Position numbers and translations under genes: made by a program
The notes under the pieces: model-generated
Seen by the model: the letters and a program-made list of their open reading frames with translations, nothing else
Databases searched by the model: none
Told to the model about the DNA's origin: nothing
Shown: positions 32,550 through 41,441 of the stretch, one piece after another
Layout: every line of letters begins with the position of its first letter
Numbering within the stretch: the stretch's first letter is position 1
Origin: Actinacidiphila sp965342175
GTDB lineage: Bacteria; Actinomycetota; Actinomycetes; Streptomycetales; Streptomycetaceae
Assembly (NCBI RefSeq): GCF_965342175.1
Contig: NZ_CBDRBL010000027.1
Coordinates: 12,823-76,822, forward strand
Length of the DNA stretch: 64,000 bases
Direction: 5' to 3'

Positions 32550-35108
32550 TCATGCGGGCGCCAGGACCTGCTCCGTCCAGATCGTCTTGCCGCGGGGGTG
32601 GTGGCGGGTGCCCCACTGCTGGGCGAGCTGTGCCACGAGGAGCAGACCGCGCCCGCCCTCGTCGTACGTACGCGCCCGCCGTAGATGGGGGGTGGTGTTG
32701 CTCGTGTCGGTGACCTCGGTGATGAGCGCCGTGTTGTTGTGGATCAGACGCAACCGGATGGGCGGCTTGCCGTAGCGGATGGCGTTGGTCACCAGTTCGC
32801 TGACGAGGAGTTCGGTGGTGAACGAGGTCTCCTCCAGGCCCCATGCCGTGAGCTGCGTGGTGGCGTGGCGGCGGGCCTGCGCGACGATGGCGGGGTCGTC
32901 GGGCAGCTGCCAGGTCGCGATGTGGTCCGGTGGCAGCGTGCGGGTCCTGCCGACCAGCAGGGCGATGTCGTCCGTCGGGCGGTGCGTGATCAGGGTGGTC
33001 AGGATGCGGTCGCAGACCGAGTCCAGGGATCCGGCGGGGTGCGCCAGCGCCGTGAACATCCTGTCGAGGGACTGGTCGATGTCGTGGTGGTGCGGGTCCA
33101 GCAGCCCGTTGGTGTAGAGGGCGAGGATCGTGCCCTCGGGGAGGTCCGTGGTCATCGTCTCGAACGGGAGTCCGCCGAGGCCCAGCGGGGGCCCCGCGGG
33201 CACGTCCAGGAAGTGGACGGCGTGGTCGGGGGTCACCACGGCGGGCGGGGGATGCCCCGCCCGGGCGAGGCTGCACTGGCGCGTCGTCGGGTCGTACACC
33301 GCGTACAGGCACGTGGTGCCGATCCCGCCCGCGGTCTCCGCGTCCTGGCTTTCCCCCGCCTCGTCGGAGCACAGGTGGATCACCAGGTCGTCGAGGTGGG
33401 TGAGGAGTTCGTCGGGGGGGAGGTCCACGTCGGCGAGGGTCCGCACCGCTGTGCGCAGCCGTCCCATGGTGGCCGAGGCGCGGATGCCGTGCCCGACGAC
33501 ATCGCCCACCACGAGGGCGACCCGGGTCCCGGACAGCGGGATCACGTCGAACCAGTCGCCGCCCACCCCCGCGTGCGTCGTCGCGGGCAGGTAGCGCGTG
33601 GCGATGTCGAGAGCGGCCTGTTCGGGCAGGTGGTGCGGCAGCAGGCTGCGCTGCAGGGTCATGGTCGTCGTACGCTCGCGGGCGTAGCGACGGGCGTTGT
33701 GGATCGCGGTCGCCGCCCGTTCGGCGAGCTTTTCCGCCAGCACCAGGTCGTCGGGGGTGAAGGGGGCGGGGGTGCGGTGCCGGCTGAAGAGTGCCAGCCC
33801 CAGGGTGCTTCCGCCGGCCGTGAGGGGGACCGCGAGGAACGAGTGGGTGCCCGCCTCGCGGATCCACGCGGTCCGGGGGTCCTGGGCGGTCCAGCGCGCG
33901 AGGGCGGCCTCGTCGATGTCGTAGAGCGCGGCCTTCCCGGCTGCCAGGGTCTGAGTCGGCGGGGACCCGGGGGGGTAGGTCGCGGTGTCGCCGAGTGCGA
34001 TCAGGGCCTCGGGGGTGCCGGGCAGGACGGAGCTGGCGGCGGTGCGGGTCACCGTCACCGGACCGTCCGGACCCCCCGCCGGTGCACCGGCCGCGAGGTC
34101 GATCAAGTCGACCGCGGCGTAGTCGGCAAGGTCGGGCACCACCAGGTCGGTGAGCTCCTGCGCGGTACGGGTGGTGTCCAGCGTCGTGCCGACGCGCGTG
34201 GCGGCGTCGTGCAGCAGCCGCGAACGGCGCCGGGCGCGGGGGTCCTCGCCGGACGGGTGGGTGGTGAGCACCACCCCGCGCACGGTCCCCGCCGGATCGG
34301 CGAGCGGGGTGAGCGTCGCACTCAATGCGCCGTCCCCGTCCGCGCCGTCCCCGTCCGCGCTGTCGCCGTCCGCGCTGTCGCCTCGGCCTCCGGCGGCCGC
34401 GACGAGCGTGCCGAAGGGCATCGTGCCGTGGCCGGTGAAGGGTGCCGGGACGTGCCGCGGACGGCCGCTGCTCAGCACCCCCCGCATCTGGCTCTCCGCC
34501 CGCCGGGCCGAGTCACCAGGCGCGAGTTCGGGCAGGCGCAGGCCGCGCATCTCGGCCTCTCGCAGGCCCAGTACGTCCTCGAAGGCGGCGTTGGCCCGCG
34601 TCAGCCGAAGACCGGAGTCGAAGACCGCCTGGGGGCAAGGCGACTGTGCGTAGGCCCAGCCGCGGACGGCGTCGTGAGCCGGCGGGTCCGCGCAGGACGC
34701 GGGTACCGCCGCGACGACCAGCCAGCCGCCATCGCCGCCGCCCCGCCCGCTGTGACCACCGCCGTTGTGCACGGCCCCCGCGTCGTCGCCCCCGCCCGCG
34801 GTCGCGCGGTGGTGGGCGAGCAGCCGCAGGCGCACGGTGTGGCCGTCCCGGTGCCGGAGCGCGAGGGTCCCGGACCAGCGGGGCGGCGCCGGGGCGGGTG
34901 GCGGAGGTTCGGCGAGCAGCTGCGCGGCGGGCCGGCCGATGATCTCGGCGGGCGTGTGGCCGAGCAGATGGTGGGCCTGGGCGCTCCAGCCGGTGACGAT
35001 CCCAAGCTCGTCGAGCGTGGCGGAGGCGGTGTAGGAGGCACCGCCGTCGGAGCCCCGGGACTCCGGCTGTCCGCCGGCGGCGGTAGGAAGCGGCTCCATG
35101 GCTGTCAT
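32550..35108 (-). CDS. PAS-PAS-GAF-PP2C phosphatase fused to HATPase (RsbW-like) kinase
   Basis: An 852-residue soluble regulator. PAS about 25-125 (WSAQAHHLLGHTPAEIIGRP), PAS about 150-275, GAF about 300-460, SpoIIE/PP2C about 475-700 with GGDWFDVIPL near 516 and VVGDVVGHG, and a C-terminal HATPase about 730-845 with N-box LLVSELVTNAIRYG and DEGGRGLLLV. Phosphatase and anti-sigma-type kinase are thus in one chain, as in other Streptomyces switch proteins, and both may act on the same antagonist. ATG 35108 follows a GAGGG site. A 15-bp DNA repeat encodes an (A/S)DGD-type linker between PAS and GAF. Confidence 0.92.
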   Translation of the reverse strand: MTAMEPLPTAAGGQPESRGSDGGASYTASATLDELGIVTGWSAQAHHLLGHTPAEIIGRPAAQLLAEPPPPAPAPPRWSGTLALRHRDGHTVRLRLLAHHRATAGGGDDAGAVHNGGGHSGRGGGDGGWLVVAAVPASCADPPAHDAVRGWAYAQSPCPQAVFDSGLRLTRANAAFEDVLGLREAEMRGLRLPELAPGDSARRAESQMRGVLSSGRPRHVPAPFTGHGTMPFGTLVAAAGGRGDSADGDSADGDGADGDGALSATLTPLADPAGTVRGVVLTTHPSGEDPRARRRSRLLHDAATRVGTTLDTTRTAQELTDLVVPDLADYAAVDLIDLAAGAPAGGPDGPVTVTRTAASSVLPGTPEALIALGDTATYPPGSPPTQTLAAGKAALYDIDEAALARWTAQDPRTAWIREAGTHSFLAVPLTAGGSTLGLALFSRHRTPAPFTPDDLVLAEKLAERAATAIHNARRYARERTTTMTLQRSLLPHHLPEQAALDIATRYLPATTHAGVGGDWFDVIPLSGTRVALVVGDVVGHGIRASATMGRLRTAVRTLADVDLPPDELLTHLDDLVIHLCSDEAGESQDAETAGGIGTTCLYAVYDPTTRQCSLARAGHPPPAVVTPDHAVHFLDVPAGPPLGLGGLPFETMTTDLPEGTILALYTNGLLDPHHHDIDQSLDRMFTALAHPAGSLDSVCDRILTTLITHRPTDDIALLVGRTRTLPPDHIATWQLPDDPAIVAQARRHATTQLTAWGLEETSFTTELLVSELVTNAIRYGKPPIRLRLIHNNTALITEVTDTSNTTPHLRRARTYDEGGRGLLLVAQLAQQWGTRHHPRGKTIWTEQVLAPA
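34331..34375. repeat. 15-bp in-frame tandem repeat (x3)
   Basis: Three 15-bp units (two identical, the third with two changes, then a partial fourth) within the phosphatase gene encode the acidic linker GDSADGDSADGDGADGDGA on the minus strand. As the unit is a multiple of 3, copy-number change would alter linker length without breaking the frame. Confidence 0.9.
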
Positions 35109-35281
35109 CTCGCCCTCGCTAGGTTCCTTCCCCCGGCTGGGGCGGGGGAACCGGGCTCGGCCAGGCCATCCTGAGACCAGCATCGTGCCTGTGACGGGTG
35201 AGCACCAACGCAGCGGATGGGCCAATGCCGGGCGGTGCACCGGAGGCGGGAGTCGGCCCGCCGCGTGAGAGCATCACGCGC

Positions 35282-35845
35282 ATGTACCCCCAGACCTCCC
35301 GGCTGCGCCTGCGCCGTTTCCGTCCCGATGACGCGCCGGCGCTGGCCGCCTACCGATCGGACCCCGCCGTCGCCCGTTACCAGGGGTGGAGTGCACCGGT
35401 GTCCCCGGAGGCGGCCGCGCAGCTCGTCGAGAGATTCGCAGCAGGGGATCCCGGGGAGCCCGGCTGGTTCCAGTACGCCGTGGAGCTCACCTCCACCGGG
35501 GAGCTGATCGGCGACATCGGTGTCCGCCTGCACGACAACCTGATGCAGGCCGAACTCGGCTTCACCCTCTCCCGCACGCATCAAGGCCGCGGTTACGCCG
35601 CCGAGGCCGTCACGGCGCTGCTGGAGCGGCTCTTCGCCGAACAGGGACTGCACCGCGTCTCCGCCGAGTGCGACGCCCGCAACACCGCCTCGGCGCGGTT
35701 GCTCGAACGGGTGGGGTTCCATCTGGAGGGCCGCCGTCCGGCTCACAGCTGGATCAAGGGGGAGTGGACCGACGACCTGCTGTACGGCCTGCTCGCCGCC
35801 GACTGGGAGCGGTGTCACCCTGTTGTCCGGCCGGACGGGGAATGA
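35282..35845 (+). CDS. GNAT acetyltransferase (RimJ/RimL type)
   Basis: A 187-residue acetyl-CoA-dependent N-acetyltransferase. Motif A (LGFTLSRTHQGRGYAAEAVT) holds the acetyl-CoA pyrophosphate loop Q/RxxGxG/A. RVSAECDARNTASARLLERV and GFHLEG follow as in RimJ/RimL proteins. These acetylate protein N-termini or small amines. I start at ATG 35282 (MYPQTSRLRLRRF). A GTG at 35198 would add a 28-residue low-complexity extension. Divergent from the phosphatase gene. Confidence 0.9.
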   Translation: MYPQTSRLRLRRFRPDDAPALAAYRSDPAVARYQGWSAPVSPEAAAQLVERFAAGDPGEPGWFQYAVELTSTGELIGDIGVRLHDNLMQAELGFTLSRTHQGRGYAAEAVTALLERLFAEQGLHRVSAECDARNTASARLLERVGFHLEGRRPAHSWIKGEWTDDLLYGLLAADWERCHPVVRPDGE

Positions 35846-36452
35846 GCGCGTCCGCCGCACGGTTGCACCCGGCGCGGGAGACCCGTCCCGGGACTCCACG
35901 GGGGCCGCGGAGCGGTGGGGCCCCCACGAGGTCCCGAGCGGGAGAACGGCCCCGCTGCGGTCCGGCGCCGGCCTGGCCCCCTTCCTGGCCGGCGCCGACC
36001 GCATGATGCGCCGACCTCGTGGCGCGCCGACCGCGTGGCGCGCCGTCGGCCGGCACCGCCGTCCAGCGATGCCGGGCGGTACCGGAGACGTTTCCGACGC
36101 TCCGTCACACCACCCGGCATGGAGCCCGGTTGACCCCGGCTGGATCACTCCGGCTCGCAGGGAAGCCCCGGCGGGTGTCTGATGGCATCAGCGGCCCGGG
36201 GCCCCGGAGTGGCCCCCGTTGCAAAGGCCCCGGGTCCGCTTCGCGCCTCCTCCGCTGTGCGATCCGGACGACTGCCTGCGGCCGCCCGCATTCTGACGGC
36301 TCGCCGGTACGCGCTGAGCTGTGTTCCGACCGGACCGCTGTGACGGAACGCTCGCGGAAGGTTGCCGTACAGTCCGTTCCGCCGTGTCTGCCCGATCCTG
36401 ATGGTGTTTGTCGCTTGGGTGGTGGATTGGCCTGTTCGGGGGGTGTGGGGTG
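35846..36452. other. Intergenic region with long hairpin
   Basis: About 600 bp without a supported gene. It has the hairpin at 35959-36000 and the nearby repeat GTGGCGCGCCG (36018-36048, two copies). Confidence 0.45.
35959..36000 (+). terminator. Terminator-like hairpin after GNAT gene
   Basis: GGTC-C-GGCGCCGGCC pairs with GGCCGGCGCC-GACC (14 bp with a one-base bulge) around a 13-nt loop, 113 nt after the GNAT stop. Confidence 0.5.
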
Positions 36453-37124
36453 ATGCTGGGATATGTGAGTACGGGTGTTCCTGCGGATTCCGCTGCTCCT
36501 GCCGTTCTGCCGGCGTGGTCGCCGATGCTGGCGGTGGCGGGGCCGTTGCCGGGGCCGGAGGTGGAGGCGGAGTACGGGTTCGAGCCGTTGTTCAACGGGG
36601 CTCGGGTGCTGGTGTATCTGCCGGGTGACGGGCAGGTGCGGTTGGTGTCGGCGGTGGGGCAGGACGTGACGGCGGGGTATCCGGAGTTGCGGGGGTTGCC
36701 GGGGGTGTTGCCGCCGGGGCTGGTGGGGGTGCTGGACGGGGAGATCGTGGCGTTGGGGAAGCGTGGCGGGGTGTCGGTGGAGCGGTTGCAGCGGCGGATG
36801 AGTCTGCGGCATCCGGTGGCGGTGGCGGAGGCGTCCGAGGCGATGCCGGTGCAGTTGGCGGTGTACGACATCCTGCACTTGGGGGAGCCGGTGCTGCATT
36901 CGCCGTTCACGGCGCGGCGGGCGTTGCTGGATGATCTGGGGGTGGCGGGGCCGCATGTGGTGGTGCCGCCGTACTGGCCGGCGATGGCGAGCGAGGCGTT
37001 GCACTACATCCGGCAGGAGGGGTACGACGGTGTGGTGGCCAAGCGGTTGACCAGTACGTATCTGCCGGGGCGGCGCAGCCGTGACTGGATCAAGGTCAAG
37101 AACCTCCACCCCGACGGCTCCTGA
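36453..37124 (+). CDS. ATP-dependent DNA-ligase-like protein lacking the catalytic lysine
   Basis: A 223-residue protein similar to the adenylation domain of ATP-dependent ligases (LigC/LigD type). Motif III DGEIVAL (Glu97), IIIa AVYDILHL, IV GYDGVVAKRLTSTYLPGRRS (Lys197) and V DWIKVKN (Lys214, Lys216) are all intact. Motif I, normally E-x-K-x-D-G-x-R, reads EPLFNGAR (44-51): the AMP-accepting Lys is Leu46 and the Asp is Asn48. The OB-fold domain is absent. It should not self-adenylate. Codon use is odd for the window: very many TTG Leu, GGG Gly and GTG Val codons. Start ATG 36453 behind a G-rich stretch. Confidence 0.82.
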   Translation: MLGYVSTGVPADSAAPAVLPAWSPMLAVAGPLPGPEVEAEYGFEPLFNGARVLVYLPGDGQVRLVSAVGQDVTAGYPELRGLPGVLPPGLVGVLDGEIVALGKRGGVSVERLQRRMSLRHPVAVAEASEAMPVQLAVYDILHLGEPVLHSPFTARRALLDDLGVAGPHVVVPPYWPAMASEALHYIRQEGYDGVVAKRLTSTYLPGRRSRDWIKVKNLHPDGS

Positions 37125-37221
37125 TCCCAGAGCCCCGCACGCGACGGCTCCCCACCGCGACATCACCGACCACGGCGCCCCCGGGTCGGCGGACGGCTGA
37201 TCACCTTGCGTGCGCGGGTGG

Positions 37222-37479
37222 TCACAGTCCGAGCGCGATGGCGGTGCGGGTGAGTTCCGCGGTGCTGTAGATGCCGAGCTTGGTGCGGATGCGGCGGAGG
37301 TAGGCGTCGACGGTGTGCTTGGACAGTCCCATGTGCCGGGCGGTCTGGTGGTAGGTGCGGCCGGCGGCGATGTGGCGTAGGGTCTCGCGCTCGCGGGGGG
37401 CGAGTTCGGGAAGTCCGGTGGCGGTGGCGTCGGGGCCCGTGGTGGTGCCGGTCTGGGGCGTGGTGGCTGCGGCGCTCAT
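37222..37479 (-). CDS. LuxR-type HTH solo protein
   Basis: An 85-residue protein that is little more than a GerE/LuxR helix-turn-helix (about 24-82: LAPRERETLRHIAAGRTYHQ, then TARHMGLSKHTVDAYLRRIR) after a Thr/Pro-rich start. No receiver or sensor domain. Its recognition helix SKHTVDAYLRRIRTKL is complete, so DNA binding is likely. ATG 37479 follows AAGGA. It converges with the ligase-like gene (97 bp apart) and shares its TTG/GGG-rich codon style when read on its own strand only in part. Confidence 0.85.
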   Translation of the reverse strand: MSAAATTPQTGTTTGPDATATGLPELAPRERETLRHIAAGRTYHQTARHMGLSKHTVDAYLRRIRTKLGIYSTAELTRTAIALGL

Positions 37480-38194
37480 GGGGGTGTCCTTCGGCGGTGG
37501 TGCGGGGTCCTGCTCGCGCCCTCGGAAGCAGGGGAGGGGTGTCCGATAAGGGCGTTTTGCCCTCTATTGACCACACTCGCGCTCCGACGTCATGGTGCTG
37601 TCCGTCGATCGTCACAGGTGTGTCACGAGCGGGATGTGCGGAAGGGGTGCGGCGCCAGCCTGCGGGCGCATGCGGTCCTCGGCGCCGGTTCCCCGTGCCG
37701 TACCCCTCCGGATGAATTGTCATAGAGATGCAAATTTCAGCCAGGGTGTGGGCGTGGACCTTCGCCGCATCAGACGTCACCCCGTGCGCAGCGCCCCGCA
37801 CCGCCCCGAGTGGAGGGTCCCGTGAACGCCGCTGCTGCGCTGGCGGGTCCTTGGCCGGCCTCACACGCCCGGAAACCCCCGGCCGCGGCGGCCGGGGCCA
37901 TCTGGGTGCCGCCGCGGGGGGCGTCGTGGGCGCGCCGCTTCGCGGCCGACATGCGGGACGGGACGGGACGGGTCATCCTGGCGGCATGCAGCGTCGCGTC
38001 ATCGTGATGCCGCCAACGACGAGCGGCGGTCGGCGCGTCCGTGGGGACGGCGGGTCCTGGGGATCGCGTACCACCTCCGCGACGTCCAGGACCTCCCGCG
38101 GCGCGCCGGCCACAGTCCCGGCAGCGGCGACCCCCGGCGAGGGGCCGGCGGCGGCCCGTGGACGTGAGCCGACGACCGCAGAGAAGGAGTCCCC
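37480..38194. other. Intergenic region with palindrome and AT-rich patch
   Basis: About 715 bp. The palindrome at 37549-37563 is close to the LuxR gene. An AT-rich patch at about 37709-37742 (ATGAATTGTCATAGAGATG) stands out from its surroundings and may hold a promoter. No gene supported. Confidence 0.45.
37549..37563. promoter_or_regulatory. Palindrome AGGGC-GTTTT-GCCCT upstream of LuxR solo
   Basis: Perfect 5-bp arms around GTTTT, 70 bp upstream of the LuxR-type gene. It may be an operator (autoregulation) or a leader hairpin. Confidence 0.4.
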
Positions 38195-38614
38195 GTGTCC
38201 AAGCCCCCGCTCCCACCGGCAGCGATCGAGATGCTGAAGAAGGCCAATCCGGCCGTCATCACGACGCTGCGCGCCGACGGCCAGCCGGTGTCCACGGCCA
38301 CCTGGTACCTGTGGGAGGACGGCCGGGTGCTGGTCAACATGGACAGCGGCCGCAAGCGTCTGGACCACCTCCGCAACGACCCCCGGGTCTCCCTCACGGT
38401 CCTGGACGAGGGGGACTGGTACACCCACGTCACCGTGATCGGACGCGTCGCGGAGCTGCGTGAGGACACCGCTCTCGCGGACATCGACCGGCTGTCCCAG
38501 CAGTACGTGGGCCGCGCCTACCCGCAGCGGGACCGCGAGCGCGTCAGCGCGCTGATCGAGATCGAGCAGTGGCACGGTTGGGGCACGCTGAAGGACAGCA
38601 GCCAGCCGGGCTGA
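38195..38614 (+). CDS. PPOX-class F420/FMN-dependent protein
   Basis: A 139-residue split-barrel flavin/deazaflavin-binding protein of the pyridoxamine-5'-phosphate-oxidase-like class. Visible elements: NPAVITTLRADGQPVSTATW, VNMDSGRKRLDHLRNDPRVS and the C-terminal IEQWHGWGTL. Proteins with this plan in actinobacteria are mostly F420H2-dependent reductases. The exact substrate cannot be inferred. GTG 38195 follows GAAGGAG. Confidence 0.85.
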   Translation: MSKPPLPPAAIEMLKKANPAVITTLRADGQPVSTATWYLWEDGRVLVNMDSGRKRLDHLRNDPRVSLTVLDEGDWYTHVTVIGRVAELREDTALADIDRLSQQYVGRAYPQRDRERVSALIEIEQWHGWGTLKDSSQPG

Positions 38615-38783
38615 CCGGACACGGCGGCGTCAGCACCTGTACGGGCGCAGCCGCTCACGGTGACGGCCGCTCATGGCGCGGCCGCTCTCCTTGACCGGCC
38701 GTCCTCCTCCACGGGCCGCCATCCGCCGATCCGCAGGGCCCGACACGGTTGTCGAGGCCGGTGACCGCGGGGGAGGTACGGAG

Positions 38784-40005
38784 TCACAGCACCCGCTGCC
38801 CCTTGCCGAGGGCGACGATCCCGTTCGCCGAGGCGTGGTAGAACTCGCGGTCGCGGTCCGGGTTGACACCGACGGTGGCGCCCGGGGGCACGACCACGTT
38901 CTTGTCGAGGATCGCGCGGCGCACCACCGCGCCCCGCCCGACCCGGACGTTGTCGTGCAGCACCGACCCCTGCACCACCGCCCCCTCCTCGACCACCACC
39001 CCCGGCGACAGCACGGACTGCGTGACCTGTCCGGAGATGACGCACCCCGGGCTGACCATGGACTCGCCCGCGATGCCGCCGGCCACGAACTTCGCCGGGG
39101 GCAGGCGCAGCGAGTGCGTGTACAGCGGCCACTGGTCGTTGTAGAGGTTGAAGACCGGGTGGACGGAGATCAGGTCCTGGTGCGCGTCGTAGTACGCGTC
39201 CAGAGTGCCCACGTCCCGCCAGTAGCCGTGGTCGCGGACGGTCTCCCCGGGCACATGGTTGTCGTCGAAGTCGTAGACCTGCACCTGGCCCTTGGCCGTC
39301 AGCAGCGGGATGATGCTGCCGCCCATGTCGTGCACCGACGTGTCGTCCTCGGCGTCCTGGGCGAGCGCGTCCAGGAGCACCTTGGTGGTGAACACGTAGT
39401 TGCCCATCGAGGCGTACACCCGGTCCGGGTCCCCGGGCAGGCCCGGAGGATCGGCGGGCTTCTCCAGGAACCGCTCCACCCTCACGCCGCCCGGCCCCGG
39501 GGTGATGACCCCGAACGAGGACGCCTGCTCGCGGCGGACGCGGATGCCGGCCACCGTGGCGCCGGCGCCGGCCTCGATGTGTTGGCGCAGCATCTGCCGG
39601 GGGGTCCATGCGGTAGACGTGGTCGGCCCCGAAGACGACGATGTAGTCGGGCTGTTCGTCGTGCACCAGGTTCAGCGACTGGTAGATCGCGTCAGCGCTC
39701 CCCAGGAACCACCGCGGGCCCAGCCGCTGCTGTGCCGGGACGGGGGTGACGTAGTTCCCCAGCAGGTTCGACATCCGCCAGGTCGTGGTGATGTGCCGGT
39801 CCAGCGAGTGCGACTTGTACTGCGTCAGCACGCAGATGCGCATGATGTCGCCGTTGACGAGATTGGACAGGACGAAGTCCACCAGTCGGTAGGCGCCGCC
39901 GAACGGCACCGCCGGTTTGGCGCGGTCGGCGGTCAGCGGCATCAGCCGCTTGCCCTCCCCGCCCGCGAGTACGATTCCGAGCACCGAAGGTCCGCCGCGC
40001 ATCAC
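38784..40005 (-). pseudogene. glgC: glgC, glucose-1-phosphate adenylyltransferase, frameshifted
   Basis: Makes ADP-glucose for glycogen or maltose-1-phosphate. Two open frames together give a full GlgC of about 406 residues. Frame one (from GTG 40005) has LGIVLAGGEGKRLMPLTADR through VFGADHVYRMDP. The other resumes at MLRQHIEAGAGATVAGIRVR and runs to the end with SMGNYVFTTK, SVHDMGGSI, GYWRDVGTL and KGQRVL. The break is a run of six G (39599-39604, C6 on the coding strand) where five restore DPRQMLRQH. The remaining reading in frame one goes out of register to nonsense sequence. Either a true lesion, a slippage-controlled gene, or a sequencing error. It follows glgA by 15 bp. Confidence 0.9.
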
Positions 40006-40020
40006 TGCCCCCTCTGCCGC

Positions 40021-41217
40021 CTACCGCCCCTGCGATCCGCAGATCTCCTCGTACACGCCCACCGTGCGGCGGGCCACCGCGTCCCACCCGAACTCCGCCA
40101 CCGCCCGCGCGCGTCCCGCCGCCCCCATCCGCGCCGCCGCCGCGGGATCGCCGGCCAGCGCGCCGACCGCCGTGGCAAGCCCCGCCTCGAACGCCTCCGG
40201 GTCCTTCTCCTCGTACGGCACCAGGAGCCCCGTCACGCCGTCCTCCACCACCTCCGGGATCCCGCCCACCGCGGAGGCGACCACGGCGGTGCCGCACGCC
40301 ATCGCCTCCAGATTGACGATGCCCAGCGGCTCGTACACCGAGGGACACACGAACACCGCGGCGTGCGTGAGCAGTCGCACCACCTCCGGCCGGGGCAGCA
40401 TCCGCGGGATCCAGACCACCCCGCCGCGCACCGATCGCAGTTCCGCCACCAGCTCGCGGAACTCCCGGTCGATCTCAGGGGTGTCGGGCGCCCCGGCGCA
40501 CAGCACGATCTGCAGCTCCGGATCGATCCGCCGGGCGGCCCGCAGCAGGTGCGGCACCCCTTTCTGGCGGGTGATCCGCCCGACGAACAGGGCGTACGGG
40601 CGGCCCGGATCGACGCCGTGCGCGGTCAGCGCGGCGGGGGACGCGTCCGGCCGGTACAGGCGGGTGTCGATGCCGTTGTGGACGACGTGCACCCGAGCCG
40701 GGTCGAGCGCGGGGTAGCTGCGCAGGATGTCCGCGCGCATGCCGTGCGACACGGCGATCACGCCGTCCGCGGCCTCGACCGCCGTCCGCTCCGCCCAGCC
40801 GGAGAGCGCGTACCCGCCGCCCAGCTGCTCGGCCTTCCAGGGGCGCAGCGGCTCCAGTGAGTGGGCGGTCAGCACGTGCGGTACGCCGTACAGCAGCTTG
40901 GCCAGGTGGCCTGCGAGGGCGGCGTACCAGGTGTGCGAGTGCACCAGATCCCGCCCGGACAGCGCGGCGGCCATCGACAGGTCGACGGACAGGCTGCGCA
41001 GCGCCTCGTTCGCTTCCCCGAGCTCCGCGGCGGCGGCATGGCGGATGACGCCGGGCTCGTCCGAGCCGCCCGCCGGGCCCTTCCCGTCGGCCCCGGCCCA
41101 CGTGTGGACCTCGAGGTCGGCCAGCGATCGCAACTCACGGGCCAGGAACTCCACATGGACGCCCGCCCCGCCGTACACGTGCGGCGGGTACTCCCGCGTG
41201 AGCAGTGCCACCTTCAC
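40021..41217 (-). CDS. glgA: Actinobacterial GlgA (maltose-1-phosphate/glycogen synthase)
   Basis: A 398-residue GT-B glucosyltransferase of the mycobacterial GlgM/GlgA type, using ADP-glucose to make maltose-1-phosphate or extend glucan. N-terminus VKVALLTREYPPHVYGGAGV with the ADP-glucose loop, then LVHSHTWYAALAGHLAKLLY, HNGIDTRLYRP, ALFVGRITRQKG and the C-terminal E-x7-E motif in YEPLGIVNLEAMACGTAVVA. GTG 41217 with GGGGAGG upstream is chosen; ATG 41259 lacks a site. It is first in a two-gene operon with glgC, which supplies its substrate. Confidence 0.93.
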   Translation of the reverse strand: MKVALLTREYPPHVYGGAGVHVEFLARELRSLADLEVHTWAGADGKGPAGGSDEPGVIRHAAAAELGEANEALRSLSVDLSMAAALSGRDLVHSHTWYAALAGHLAKLLYGVPHVLTAHSLEPLRPWKAEQLGGGYALSGWAERTAVEAADGVIAVSHGMRADILRSYPALDPARVHVVHNGIDTRLYRPDASPAALTAHGVDPGRPYALFVGRITRQKGVPHLLRAARRIDPELQIVLCAGAPDTPEIDREFRELVAELRSVRGGVVWIPRMLPRPEVVRLLTHAAVFVCPSVYEPLGIVNLEAMACGTAVVASAVGGIPEVVEDGVTGLLVPYEEKDPEAFEAGLATAVGALAGDPAAAARMGAAGRARAVAEFGWDAVARRTVGVYEEICGSQGR

Positions 41218-41441
41218 GGGCGCCTCCCCGGAGTCCCGTTGCCGTGTCGGGACATCCATGCCCAGCGGAACGGCGTTCGATCCGCGTTCCCCGGAACCTC
41301 AGGGGTGCGGACGCCGTCCGGGACGACGGCACCCGCCACCGGTGGCCACCTCCGGGGTGACGCGGAACGGCTCGGCGCCAGGGAGCGGACGCCCGCGTTC
41401 CCCCATACGCACCGCGCCCGCTGGGCGCCGCAGGCCGCGCC

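Noticed and set aside
39610..40005. Two separate genes at the glgC locus
   Set aside because: The N-terminal half lacks the rest of the fold and the C-terminal half lacks a ribosome site. Their junction falls in a G6 run, so one broken gene is simpler.
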